From JAABTL01 sp964465355 (GTDB taxonomy: Bacteria > Deinococcota > Deinococci > Deinococcales > Trueperaceae): a stretch of DNA of 64,000 nt. This document shows, piece after piece, positions 1 to 7,873 of the stretch. Both the position numbers and the translations under genes were made by a program. Positions within the stretch are counted from its first letter, which is position 1; the number at the start of each line of letters is the position of its first letter. The DNA is taken from positions 22,672 to 86,671 of the forward strand of contig CAYXJZ010000002.1 in assembly GCA_964465355.1 (NCBI GenBank), written 5' to 3'. Under the pieces are notes generated by a model. The model made no database searches and had not been told where the DNA came from. It saw only the letters and a list, made by a program, of their open reading frames with translations.

Positions 1-57
1 ATCACCGACATGATCGTCTCCGGCCAGCTGGCGGTGAGCGACTACCGCGACCAGTGA
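1..57 (+). CDS. 3' end of an unidentified protein-coding gene
   Basis: Eighteen codons read openly from the first base to a TGA at 55-57, giving a C-terminus that ends ...SDYRDQ. A strong hairpin terminator begins 27 bases later, which supports this as a true gene end rather than a chance frame. Too little is present to identify the family. Confidence 0.5.
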   Translation: MTDMIVSGQLAVSDYRDQ

Positions 58-83
58 TGGTCTAGTTCCACTTCCTTCGTCCT

Positions 84-117
84 GGTCGCCGCGGCTCTGG
101 TCGCGGCGACCTTCTTT
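84..117 (+). terminator. Rho-independent terminator after the first gene
   Basis: A perfect 10-bp stem (84-93 with 102-111, GGTCGCCGCG/CGCGGCGACC) with an 8-nt loop is followed by TTCTTT. It separates the upstream partial gene from rnpB. Confidence 0.75.
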
Positions 118-151
118 GGGGTGCCGGAGGCCGCGGAGAGCGGCGCGGATC

Positions 152-160
152 TGCTATGAT
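152..160 (+). promoter_or_regulatory. rnpB promoter, extended -10
   Basis: TGC-TATGAT at 152-160 is an extended -10 element. It ends 7 bases before the first base of the RNase P P1 helix (168), where transcription should start. No convincing -35 is visible. Confidence 0.6.
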
Positions 161-167
161 CATCGGT

Positions 168-585
<418 letters not shown>

Positions 586-590
586 AGGAA

Positions 591-623
591 GAGGCGACCC
601 CCTTGGGGGTCGCCTCTTCTCTT
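591..623 (+). terminator. rnpB terminator
   Basis: A perfect 12-bp stem (591-602 with 605-616, GAGGCGACCCCC and its complement) with a very short loop is followed by TTCTCTT. It starts 5 bases after the RNase P P1 helix closes. Confidence 0.85.
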
Positions 624-678
624 GGGGCTCTCTCAGGCGTTGGTCCCTCTCAGGAGCTCCGGCGAACGGTCATCAGGC

Positions 679-1185
679 TCAAGGCGCCTCTTCCACGCTG
701 AACACGAAGTGCCATTCGGTGATGTGGGTGTCAACGGACAGCACCCGCCACAGCACCACGTAGTGCCCGGGGGGCAGCGGCTCCTCCAGCACCAGGCTGA
801 GCTCGGCAGCAGCGCCGCCAGCCGGCGACAGGCTGAACGCGACGGCGTCCGGGCTGGGCGCGCCGGAGCCAAGCCGCTGGTTCACGGCCTGGGCAGCCAG
901 GCCTGCAAGGCGCAGGCGGCCGGTGGGGGCCGACAGGTCGACCTCGGCATCGAGGCGCAACAGCTCGACCATCGAGAAGCTGACCTCGACCCGCTCGGTG
1001 AAGCTCAGCACCACCTCGCTGGGGCCCTCGTCCGACACGGAGTCGGCCGCCGGCAGCGAGGCGCCAAGGTGGGCGTGGGCCAAGGCCGCCCCCGTCCACC
1101 ACAGGCCGACCAGCAGCAGGACGAGCGCCGTCGTCCGGGATGCAGCAGCCCTGGCCGGGCGTTCACCCGACGTCGAAGGCCTCAA
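679..1185 (-). CDS. CopC-domain exported protein
   Basis: This is a 168-residue protein with an N-terminal hydrophobic signal segment (about residues 19-36) ending ALAHAHLG. After cleavage a histidine would lie at or near the new N-terminus, as in CopC copper-binding proteins. The body has the CopC pattern: SxPAADS near the start, then VVLSFTERVEV, and a C-terminal LWRVLSVDTHITEW block with Asp and His typical of the fold. CopC proteins bind copper in the periplasm or at the cell surface. The start overlaps the stop of the upstream gene by 4 nt, so the two are translationally coupled. The family call is firm; copper as the actual ligand is inferred. Confidence 0.8.
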   Translation of the reverse strand: MRPSTSGERPARAAASRTTALVLLLVGLWWTGAALAHAHLGASLPAADSVSDEGPSEVVLSFTERVEVSFSMVELLRLDAEVDLSAPTGRLRLAGLAAQAVNQRLGSGAPSPDAVAFSLSPAGGAAAELSLVLEEPLPPGHYVVLWRVLSVDTHITEWHFVFSVEEAP

Positions 1186-1631
1186 GGGACCTGGATGGCC
1201 GCGGGATCGGCCACCACCGGGTCGGCATGGACCATCTCCACGCCATCGAAGACCTCGGAGAACGCCACGTCGCCGATGAAGCCGGTGACACGGACGTCGT
1301 AGTTGCCGGACACCGTGGGGATGAAGTCGGCAAGGTAGACGCCGGGGGCACCACGCTGGGCCCGGGTGCTGAGGGCGACGGAGCTGCCGCCTGGTCCGAG
1401 GACCTCGATGAGCAGGGCGTCGGCCAGGTTCTCCACCGGCTCACCGGCAGCGTCGGTCACGCGGATCTCGACCGTCTCGATCTGGCCGGCGTAGAGGGGG
1501 GCCGCCAAGTAGCCGGCCACCAGGGTGTAGGCACCGTCGCCCACCACCTTGGTCACGTGCGCGGAGGCGGTGGCGAGCAGCAACAGAAGGGCGCAGAGGA
1601 TGGCGATGCGGAAAGGGCGGTTCACGGTCAT
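1182..1631 (-). CDS. Exported YtkA/FixH-like domain protein
   Basis: This is a 149-residue protein with a clear signal peptide (about residues 1-24, ending ATASAHV) and one beta-rich Ig-like domain. The pattern of GAYTLVAGYLAAPLYAGQIETVEIRV and later GVYLADFIPTVSGNYDVRVTG resembles YtkA-like or methyl-accepting sensor domains often encoded beside CopC. It is the middle gene of a three-gene minus-strand group and overlaps the CopC gene by 4 nt. A role in copper or metal handling at the cell surface follows only from this context. No metal-binding motif is obvious beyond the His close to the expected signal cleavage site. Confidence 0.6.
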   Translation of the reverse strand: MTVNRPFRIAILCALLLLLATASAHVTKVVGDGAYTLVAGYLAAPLYAGQIETVEIRVTDAAGEPVENLADALLIEVLGPGGSSVALSTRAQRGAPGVYLADFIPTVSGNYDVRVTGFIGDVAFSEVFDGVEMVHADPVVADPAAIQVP

Positions 1632-1723
1632 GGGGACTCCTTGGGTACGAGACGACGGCGAGGGTCAGCCAGGGGAGGCGACGCGCTGCACGACGATCAG
1701 GACGGGGATGAAGGGAAGGCGGC

Positions 1724-2092
1724 TCAGGCGCCAGTCGGGACCGGCAGCCACCGTGGCGGCGCCCGGCTCCTGGGTGCCAGACCGGCCAAGGCCTTGACCA
1801 GCACCAGCACGGGGAGCAGCAAGGAGACGACCAGTTCAGGCGTTCGGGGCAAGGCCACCGCGGCCAGCGGGGCGGCCCAGGCACCGATCACCTCGTAGAG
1901 GCCGTGCACGTGGTCGTCACCACCCCAGGGGTGGCTATGGCCAGGGAACTCGGTCTGACCCGCCCAAGCGGTGACCACCACCAAGGTCACCACCACGGAG
2001 GCACACAGGGCTGCGAGGCCACCGGCGCGCAAGGCCGCAAGCCATGGCAGACGTCCGAGGGTCAGCAACCGCCGCACGGCTCGAGCATACAC
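1724..2092 (-). CDS. Small membrane protein with a His-rich loop
   Basis: This is a 122-residue protein beginning at GTG, with GGGAG about 7 nt upstream. It has two or three hydrophobic segments (about residues 18-45, 66-85 and 87-105). Between the first two lies a polar loop, HSHPWGGDDHVHG, rich in His and Asp, which looks metal-binding. It is the first gene of the minus-strand CopC group, with 92 bases before the next gene. I do not recognise the family. Its position and the His-rich loop suggest metal uptake or sensing together with the CopC and YtkA-like proteins; that is inference. Confidence 0.55.
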   Translation of the reverse strand: MYARAVRRLLTLGRLPWLAALRAGGLAALCASVVVTLVVVTAWAGQTEFPGHSHPWGGDDHVHGLYEVIGAWAAPLAAVALPRTPELVVSLLLPVLVLVKALAGLAPRSRAPPRWLPVPTGA

Positions 2093-2224
2093 AGCCCACT
2101 CCCGACCTGGACCCTTCAGCGCTTGAGCAGGCCTTCATCCATGGGTGATGGGGGTGACATCGGCAGGCAGGTCGGGGGCCGCATGGGTGGAGGGTGTGGA
2201 GACAGGGGGTTGTGAGGGTTGATG

Positions 2225-2254
2225 GTGGGAAATCGTGGGGAATCGTGGTAGAGT
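2225..2254 (+). promoter_or_regulatory. MraZ-type operator overlapping the mraZ promoter
   Basis: Three consecutive 10-bp units start at 2225, 2235 and 2245: GTGGGAAATC, GTGGGGAATC and GTGGTAGAGT. MraZ is known to bind TGGGN repeats with 10-bp spacing upstream of its own gene. The third, degenerate unit contains TGG-TAGAGT (2246-2254), a good extended -10 element, so the operator covers the -35 region and merges with the -10. Bound MraZ should block transcription of the dcw cluster. Confidence 0.75.
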
Positions 2255-2360
2255 GCCCAATCTCAGGAGGAGGGGTGCCCACACCCGGTGAAAAGCCGTC
2301 CTGCACGACAATGCGCGAGTCCCGCCGGGTTCATGGACGGCGAGCGCGTAGCCCTCGTGG

Positions 2361-2380
2361 GTGGGGAACGGTGGGGACAT
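2361..2380 (+). repeat. Second pair of GTGGGG repeats over the mraZ start
   Basis: GTGGGGAACG and GTGGGGACAT sit back to back at 2361-2370 and 2371-2380 in the same 10-bp register as the upstream operator. The second runs into the ATG of mraZ at 2379. They may form an additional MraZ contact site, or they may simply serve as the GGTGGGGA ribosome-binding region. The repeat is seen directly; the function is inferred. Confidence 0.45.
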
Positions 2381-2807
2381 GCCCTTCGGTGAGTACCCCT
2401 ACACCGTGGACGACAAGGGTCGCGTGGTGATCCCCCCGGCTTTCCGCGACTTCGTGGCCGACGGCATGGTCATCACCCGCGGTCTAGAGGTCTGCCTCTT
2501 CGCCTTCCCCATGTCCTCATGGCACCGCATCGAAGAGCACCTCACCGAACTGCCGCTCACCGACGCGCAGGCCCGCAACTTCGTGCGCTTCTTCTACTCT
2601 GGCGCGGCGAAGGCCAAGCTCGACGCGGCAGGGCGCGTCACCCTGCCCCCCACCTTGCGCACCTTCGCCGAGACCACCGGCAACGTGGTGGTGGCCGGCG
2701 CGCCCAACCGTCTGGAGATCTGGAACGAGCAGCGCTGGCAGGAGAACCTGAACCGCGTCCAATCCGACCCCCCAGCCCCCGAGCTCCTCAGGGAACTGGT
2801 CGGATGA
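2379..2807 (+). CDS. mraZ: Transcriptional regulator MraZ
   Basis: This is a 142-residue DNA-binding regulator at the head of the division and cell wall cluster. It contains two SpoVT/AbrB-like halves. The first opens MPFGEYPYTVDDKGRVVIPP and the second has AKLDAAGRVTLPPTLR; both carry the conserved D-x-x-GR-hydrophobic-P signature. I chose ATG 2379 because the family starts with M-F-x-GEY directly. An in-frame GTG at 2361 would add six residues encoded by the repeats. The stop overlaps the start of rsmH by 4 nt. It is probably autoregulatory through the repeats upstream. Confidence 0.95.
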   Translation: MPFGEYPYTVDDKGRVVIPPAFRDFVADGMVITRGLEVCLFAFPMSSWHRIEEHLTELPLTDAQARNFVRFFYSGAAKAKLDAAGRVTLPPTLRTFAETTGNVVVAGAPNRLEIWNEQRWQENLNRVQSDPPAPELLRELVG

Positions 2808-3727
2808 GTGCGGTGGCGACCATGGACCACGTTCCCGTCATGCTCGAACGCTGTCTCGACGCGCTGGCGCCGCAGCCGGACCGCTGGGTGGTCGACGGCA
2901 CCTTCGGCGCAGGCGGCCACACCCGCGCCCTGCTGGCCCGCGGGGCCAAGGTGCTCGGCATCGATCAGGACGCCAGCGCCCTGAGCTACGTCAAGGAGCT
3001 CGAGGCCGACGTGCGCAAGGTCGGCCTCAGCGATCCGGGTGAGCGCTTCCGCTTCGTCCAAGGCAACTTCCGTGACCTGCCTCAGCACCTGAGCGCAGCC
3101 GGCTTGAACGAGGTGCACGGCGTCCTGCTCGACCTCGGCGTCAGCTCGATGCAGCTCGACCAGGGCGAGCGGGGCTTCGCCTTCCGCCACGACGGCCCGC
3201 TGGACATGCGCATGGCGCCCGTCGGACCAAGCGCGGCCGACCTCATCGAGGGCGCCAGCTTCGAGGAGCTGGCCGCCTGGCTGCACCGCTACGGTGAGGA
3301 GCGCCACAGCAGGCGTCTGGCCCGCGCCATCGTCGCCGCCCGCGATGAAGCGCCCATCCTCACCACCGGCCGTCTGCAGGACGTGATCCAGGCGGCCTAC
3401 CCACCCGGCCCGCGGCGCGACCATCCTGCCCGTCGCACCTTCCAGGCCCTTCGCCTGGTGGTCAACGACGAGCTGGGCGCCCTCGAGCAGGGACTGGTCG
3501 CCACCAGCCAGGTGCTGGCCGTCGGCGGCCGCCTGGTCGTGCTGGCCTACCACTCCCTCGAGGACCGCATCGTCAAACACGTCCTGCGCGACGACCCCAC
3601 CCTCGAAGCCCTGACCAAGCGCCCCCTCGAAGCCTCCGAGGCCGAGACCCTAGCCAACCCGAGGGCCCGCAGCGCCAAGCTGCGTGCCGCCGTGAAGCGC
3701 TCAGCCTCCGAGGAGCCGCGTCCATGA
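2804..3727 (+). CDS. rsmH: 16S rRNA (cytosine-1402-N4)-methyltransferase RsmH
   Basis: This 307-residue SAM-dependent enzyme methylates the N4 position of C1402 in the 16S rRNA P site. The opening DHVPVMLERCLDAL, the SAM-binding VDGTFGAGGHTRALL, the GVLLDLGVSSMQLD motif and the C-terminal ILAYHSLEDR-type motif (VVLAYHSLEDRIVK) are diagnostic. Its length matches the family (about 300). Both ends overlap neighbours by ATGA, coupling it to mraZ and ftsL. A second in-frame ATG at 2822 is a possible alternative start. Confidence 0.96.
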   Translation: MSAVATMDHVPVMLERCLDALAPQPDRWVVDGTFGAGGHTRALLARGAKVLGIDQDASALSYVKELEADVRKVGLSDPGERFRFVQGNFRDLPQHLSAAGLNEVHGVLLDLGVSSMQLDQGERGFAFRHDGPLDMRMAPVGPSAADLIEGASFEELAAWLHRYGEERHSRRLARAIVAARDEAPILTTGRLQDVIQAAYPPGPRRDHPARRTFQALRLVVNDELGALEQGLVATSQVLAVGGRLVVLAYHSLEDRIVKHVLRDDPTLEALTKRPLEASEAETLANPRARSAKLRAAVKRSASEEPRP

Positions 3728-4050
3728 GCCCGGCCGCACGCACCACCGCACTGGTCTACGTCGCCCTGCTGCTGGTCCTGGCCGGCCTCGGCGCCATGTC
3801 GCAGCAGCGCTATCGCCATCATGCCGGTCTCCTCGAAGCCAAGGAGGAGGCGCTGGTCGACCTGGCGGCCCGCCGCGCCGAGGCGGCGGCCGTCAACGGC
3901 CCCTTGGCCATCACCACCTGGGCGCGGACCAACGGCATGGTGCCCGCGCCCGAAGCCCCCCTCACCGCCGGCGTCGCCCCAGGGCTGCCCGCCCCGACCG
4001 CCCCCGCCCCCGTCTCACCGACCTTGGAGGTCATGACCGTATGGCGTTGA
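3724..4050 (+). CDS. ftsL: Cell division protein FtsL-like
   Basis: This is a 108-residue bitopic membrane protein: a short cytoplasmic start, one transmembrane helix (about residues 8-27), then a charged helical stretch (LLEAKEEALVDLAARRAEAA) of coiled-coil character. The segment ITTWARTNGMVPA matches the short conserved FtsL block usually written ARxxLGM. A proline/alanine-rich tail follows. FtsL bridges FtsQ and FtsW/FtsI in the divisome. Sequence similarity alone is weak, but the position between rsmH and ftsI, with a 4-nt overlap on one side and 10 nt on the other, makes the call solid. Confidence 0.8.
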   Translation: MSPAARTTALVYVALLLVLAGLGAMSQQRYRHHAGLLEAKEEALVDLAARRAEAAAVNGPLAITTWARTNGMVPAPEAPLTAGVAPGLPAPTAPAPVSPTLEVMTVWR

Positions 4051-5453
4051 TGGACCGCTCCGCCCCCGCCGGCCGCCCGGCGGCACCCACCGAACTGCGC
4101 CTGCACCGCACGGCGTTGGTCGGCATCATGGCCGTCTTCCCCCTGCTGGCAGCGCTCTGGGGCTTCGCCGGCCAGCAGGGCGGGGCACCGGTGTGGCCGA
4201 GCGAGCTGGTCGACGCGACCAACCGCGGCCGCCTGGTGACCAGCGACGGCCGGGTCCTCGCGGAAGGTCCTGTAGGCGCGAGACGCTACCCCCAAGGCAC
4301 CCTGGCCGGCTCCCTGGTCGGCTTCCTCGGCGCCGTGCAACCCGACGGCCGCTACGGCCTCGAGGGCCTGGAGTACACCCTCGACAGCCGCCTGCAGGCC
4401 GGTGAGCAAGTGATGCTGACGCTGGACGCCACGCTGCAGGCCGCCGCCGAGCTGCACCTGGCCGAGACGGTGGCCGCCACCGGTGCGGCCGGTGCGTCGG
4501 CCGTGGTGCTGGAGGTGGGCACCGGCCGCGTGCTGGCCGCCGCCAGCTGGCCGAGCTACGACCCCAACGCCTGGCAGCAGGCCGACCGCGACACCATGCG
4601 CAACCGAGCCCTCGTCCAGCAGTACGAGCCCGGTTCGGTCATGAAGCCCTTCGTGGTGGCCGGCCTGTTGGAGAGCGGGCGCCTGCGGCCCGACGAGCTC
4701 ATCGAGTCGCCCATGACCCTGCGGGTGGGGCTCAAGACCTTCCGCGACGTCAGCCAGCACGATGCGCTGCTCAGCGTGTCCGACGTGCTGCGCTACTCCA
4801 GCAACAGCGGCACCATCGCCATGGGCCAACGCTTCCAGCCCGCCGAGCTCCATGCCTGGTACGCCGCCTTCGGCTTCGGCCAGGACATGGGCATGCGTTC
4901 CGTCTTCACCAGCAGCGGCGGCATGTCCGACCCCCACCGCTGGGTGCCGCAGGACCACGCCACCATCTCCATCGGCCAGGGGCTCGACACCACCAACCTG
5001 CAGCTGGCGGCCGCCTACGCCGTGATCGCCCAGGACGGCGTCTACGTTTCGCCGCGCTTGCTGGAGGACGAGAGCGTGCCGCCCTCCTACCGGGTGCTCT
5101 CCCCCGAGACGGCCATGACCGTGCGCCACATGCTGGCCTACACCGTCTCGGCCAGCAGCCTGCGCAGCAGCCAGATCCCCGGCGTCGCCACCGCAGGCAA
5201 GACCGGTTCGGCCGACGTCTACGACGCCGCCCTCGGCGGCTACGCGCCCGGCCGCTCTGCCCTCACCTTCGCCGGCATGTTCCCCGCCGACCGGCCCGAG
5301 GTGGTCATGGTGGTCACCGTGCACGACGCGCAGGTCGCCACCCTTGCCACCACCGTGGCCGCCCCGCTGTTCCGCGCCATCGGCGCGGAGGTGGTGGCCC
5401 ACTGGGCGGTCTCGCCGGACGGACCGGCCTGGGCAAGGGCCGCCATGCGCTGA
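4041..5453 (+). CDS. ftsI: Septal peptidoglycan transpeptidase FtsI (class B PBP)
   Basis: This 470-residue class B penicillin-binding protein cross-links septal peptidoglycan. It has one N-terminal membrane anchor (about residues 26-43), a short dimerisation region, then the transpeptidase domain. Active-site motifs are all present: S199-V-M-K202 in EPGSVMKPF, S253-S-N255 in YSSNSG, and K387-T-G389 in AGKTGSA. It is shorter than the usual 550-600 residues because the pedestal domain is reduced and no PASTA domain follows. It overlaps ftsL by 10 nt and pairs with FtsW (9264-10316). Confidence 0.95.
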   Translation: MALMDRSAPAGRPAAPTELRLHRTALVGIMAVFPLLAALWGFAGQQGGAPVWPSELVDATNRGRLVTSDGRVLAEGPVGARRYPQGTLAGSLVGFLGAVQPDGRYGLEGLEYTLDSRLQAGEQVMLTLDATLQAAAELHLAETVAATGAAGASAVVLEVGTGRVLAAASWPSYDPNAWQQADRDTMRNRALVQQYEPGSVMKPFVVAGLLESGRLRPDELIESPMTLRVGLKTFRDVSQHDALLSVSDVLRYSSNSGTIAMGQRFQPAELHAWYAAFGFGQDMGMRSVFTSSGGMSDPHRWVPQDHATISIGQGLDTTNLQLAAAYAVIAQDGVYVSPRLLEDESVPPSYRVLSPETAMTVRHMLAYTVSASSLRSSQIPGVATAGKTGSADVYDAALGGYAPGRSALTFAGMFPADRPEVVMVVTVHDAQVATLATTVAAPLFRAIGAEVVAHWAVSPDGPAWARAAMR

Positions 5454-5497
5454 AGGCGCTGGCTTCGCCGCGGCCTTCATGCACATCAGCGTGTCTA

Positions 5498-5507
5498 TGT
5501 GTAAGAT
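5498..5507 (+). promoter_or_regulatory. Probable internal promoter before murF
   Basis: The 117-bp gap after ftsI is the longest inside the dcw cluster before ftsZ. It contains TGTG-TAAGAT at 5498-5507, matching the TAAGAT -10 elements seen before rpsO and gap. No clear -35 is visible. It could give murF and the genes after it expression independent of MraZ control. Confidence 0.45.
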
Positions 5508-5570
5508 GTGTAACATCATCATGATCCGCGTCCTGAGTGGCCGCGGGTCGGTTGGGAAGGAACACCGCCG

Positions 5571-6926
5571 ATGCGCCTCGAGCCAGCCACCCTGCAGCAG
5601 GTCCTGAAGCACCGCATCATCAGCCTGCCTTCCCGTCCCCTGCCCCCGGCAGGCGGGTTGCGCTTCCACTCGGACCGCGTACGGCCAGGCGACGTCTTCG
5701 TGGCGATGGGCGGCGCGCAGCAGCACGGCGAGCGCTATGCCGACGACGCCCTGGCGCGCGGCGCCGCCTACCTCATCAGCGACCGACCACACCCAGACGC
5801 CCTGCTGGTGGATGACGCCGCCGAGGCCCTGCTCGACCTCGGCCGCTTCGCCCGCGCAGCGCACAGAGGCCCCGTCATCGGCGTGACGGGCAGCGTCGGC
5901 AAGACCACCACCAAGACGCTGCTGGCCGCGGCAGCAGACGCCCACGTCTCGCCAGGCAACATGAACACGCCGTACGCCCTTGCCACCGTGCTGGTCGACG
6001 TCTGGCTGCAACAGCAGCCCGACCGCCCCCTGGTGCTGGAGATGGGCATCGACCACCTTGGCGAGATGGCCACCTTGATCGAGCTGGTCCGCCCGAGCCA
6101 CGGCCTGCTCACCGCCATCACCCCCGCTCACCTGGCCGGCCTCGGCGATCTGCAGAGCCTGACCAGGGAGAAGTCGCTGCTGCTGGCCGTTGCCGATCAC
6201 CGCTACGCCGCCGACAAGGCCTACCGGATGCTGCCGCTGGAACACCGTGGTGGGGTGCATCGCTACCGGCTGCTGGAAGACGGGGAGACCCGCGGCGGCG
6301 CGGGCCAGGGCTCGGCTGACGACGGCTGGCTCGGCGAGCATCGGGTGGGCAGCGAAGGTGATGAGCTGATCGTGCACGCCGAGGAAGGCGATCTGCGCCT
6401 TCGCCTCCCTGGCCTCGGCCGCGCCCTGGCCGAGGACGCGCTTGGCGCCCTGCGCGTGGCCCACGACCTTGGTGTGTCCCTGGCCGAGGCCGCTCGCCGC
6501 ATCGAAGGTTGCGTCATGGAGGAAGGCCGCATGCGGCCGCATCGCCTCGGTGGTCTGCTGCTGCTCGACGATGCCTACAACGCCAGTCCCGCCTCGATGG
6601 CGGCGGCGCTGGAGGTGCTCTCGCGCTCGCCCGCGCCGCGCATGGCGGTGGTCGGCACCATGCTCGAGCTGGGTGACGACTCCCCCAGCATGCACCGCGA
6701 GGTGGGCCGCTCCTTCGCCGCCGCCGGCCTCGACGCCCTGTGGGTGGTGGGCGAGGGCGCCGCCGAGCTGGCCGCCGCCTTCCCTGGCAGCAGGCGTTTC
6801 GCCCGCATCGAGGAGGTCATCGCCGCGGCAGGCGAACTGCCCGAACGCGGCAGCCTGTTGGTGAAGGGCTCGCTCGGCATGCGCATGCAGGCCCTCGTCC
6901 GCCACCTGCTGGCGGTGCCGGCATGA
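5571..6926 (+). CDS. murF: UDP-MurNAc-tripeptide:D-Ala-D-Ala ligase MurF
   Basis: This 451-residue ATP-dependent ligase adds D-Ala-D-Ala to the UDP-MurNAc tripeptide in the cytoplasm. The ATP-binding motif GVTGSVGKTTTK lies at residues 104-115 (K111), followed by PGNMNTPYA and the metal-coordinating LEMGIDHLGEM. The C-terminal domain starts with the family motif LLLLDDAYNASPASM. Length agrees with the family. The start ATG 5571 has GGAAGGAA about 8 nt upstream. murE, which would normally supply the tripeptide substrate from the same cluster, is not present here. Confidence 0.95.
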   Translation: MRLEPATLQQVLKHRIISLPSRPLPPAGGLRFHSDRVRPGDVFVAMGGAQQHGERYADDALARGAAYLISDRPHPDALLVDDAAEALLDLGRFARAAHRGPVIGVTGSVGKTTTKTLLAAAADAHVSPGNMNTPYALATVLVDVWLQQQPDRPLVLEMGIDHLGEMATLIELVRPSHGLLTAITPAHLAGLGDLQSLTREKSLLLAVADHRYAADKAYRMLPLEHRGGVHRYRLLEDGETRGGAGQGSADDGWLGEHRVGSEGDELIVHAEEGDLRLRLPGLGRALAEDALGALRVAHDLGVSLAEAARRIEGCVMEEGRMRPHRLGGLLLLDDAYNASPASMAAALEVLSRSPAPRMAVVGTMLELGDDSPSMHREVGRSFAAAGLDALWVVGEGAAELAAAFPGSRRFARIEEVIAAAGELPERGSLLVKGSLGMRMQALVRHLLAVPA

Positions 6927-7873
6927 GCCCACTGTCCAGCGGCGTGCTGGTGGCGCTGGCCGCCCTCTGCTCCATGCTCCTCACCGGCGTCTTCGTGCAG
7001 TTGGCGCGGCGGCGCGGCTGGGGCAAGGTGGAGCGTGAGGACGGACCGCAGAGCCACTTGGCCAAGCAGGGCACGCCCACCATGGGCGGCGTGGCCTTCA
7101 TGATCGTCGGGCTTGGCTTGGCGCTGCTCTTCGGCCCTCGCGACAACGACCTCTTCGCCCTGCTCCTGCTGGTGGCCGCCAGCGCCCTGCTCGGCTTGGG
7201 CGACGACGCGGTGGCGCTTGGGCGCAAGCGCGCGCTGCGGCGTGGCGACGAGGCATCAGGGCAGAGCACGGCCACCGGCCTCTTCGCCCGCTGGCGACTG
7301 CTCGGTCAGGCGGTCTTCGCCCTGGCCTTCGGCGCATACGCCGTGCAGGCCGGCCACACGGCCTTCGGTCAGCCATGGCTCGACACCGCCTTCTTCGCCT
7401 TCGTGGTGGTGGGCAGCGTCAACGCCTTCAACTTCAGCGACGGGCTGGACGGCCTGGCGGCCGGCATGGGCGCCGTCATCCTGCTGCTGTTCATCGGCTC
7501 GCCCTTGGCCGCCGCCCTGCTCGGCGCGCTGCTCGGCTTCCTCTGGTACAACGCCCACCCAGCCCGCGTCTTCATGGGCGGGGTGGGGGCCGAGAGCCTC
7601 GGCGCCGCCGTCGCCGGCCTTGCCATCCTCTCCGGCGCGGTGTGGTGGCTGCCGCTCTTCGCGCTGTTGCCTGTGCTCATGGTGCTCTCGGTCATCGCCC
7701 AGGTCATCTACTTCCGCGCCACCGGCGGCAAGCGCCTGCTGCGCATGGCGCCGCTGCACCACCACTTCACGCTCTCCGGATGGCCCGAGACCCGGGTCAC
7801 CCAGCGCTTCGTGGTCGTCACCGCCGTCCTGGTGGCCTTGGTCTACGGCCTCAGCGGCGGCTTCGGGGCATGA
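6923..7873 (+). CDS. mraY: Phospho-MurNAc-pentapeptide transferase MraY
   Basis: This 316-residue polytopic membrane enzyme makes lipid I by moving phospho-MurNAc-pentapeptide onto undecaprenyl phosphate. Signatures seen are QSHLAKQGTPTMGG near the start, the Asp pair in LLGLGDDAVAL, the FNFSDGLDGLA active-site block, and MAPLHHHFTLSGWPE near the C-terminus. A somewhat expanded, arginine-rich cytoplasmic loop (GRKRALRRGDEASGQ) follows the Asp pair. It overlaps murF and murD by ATGA at both ends. Confidence 0.95.
   Translation: MSPLSSGVLVALAALCSMLLTGVFVQLARRRGWGKVEREDGPQSHLAKQGTPTMGGVAFMIVGLGLALLFGPRDNDLFALLLLVAASALLGLGDDAVALGRKRALRRGDEASGQSTATGLFARWRLLGQAVFALAFGAYAVQAGHTAFGQPWLDTAFFAFVVVGSVNAFNFSDGLDGLAAGMGAVILLLFIGSPLAAALLGALLGFLWYNAHPARVFMGGVGAESLGAAVAGLAILSGAVWWLPLFALLPVLMVLSVIAQVIYFRATGGKRLLRMAPLHHHFTLSGWPETRVTQRFVVVTAVLVALVYGLSGGFGA

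Noticed and set aside
2361..2378. GTG 2361 as start of mraZ
   Set aside because: It would add residues encoded by the GTGGGG repeats; MraZ proteins start at M-x-x-GEY, encoded from 2379.
3819..6932. Open frame of 1037 codons on the minus strand opposite ftsL, ftsI and murF
   Set aside because: It lies entirely antisense to three well-identified genes. Its His/Gly/Gln-rich product is typical of antisense frames in high-GC DNA and shows no domain.
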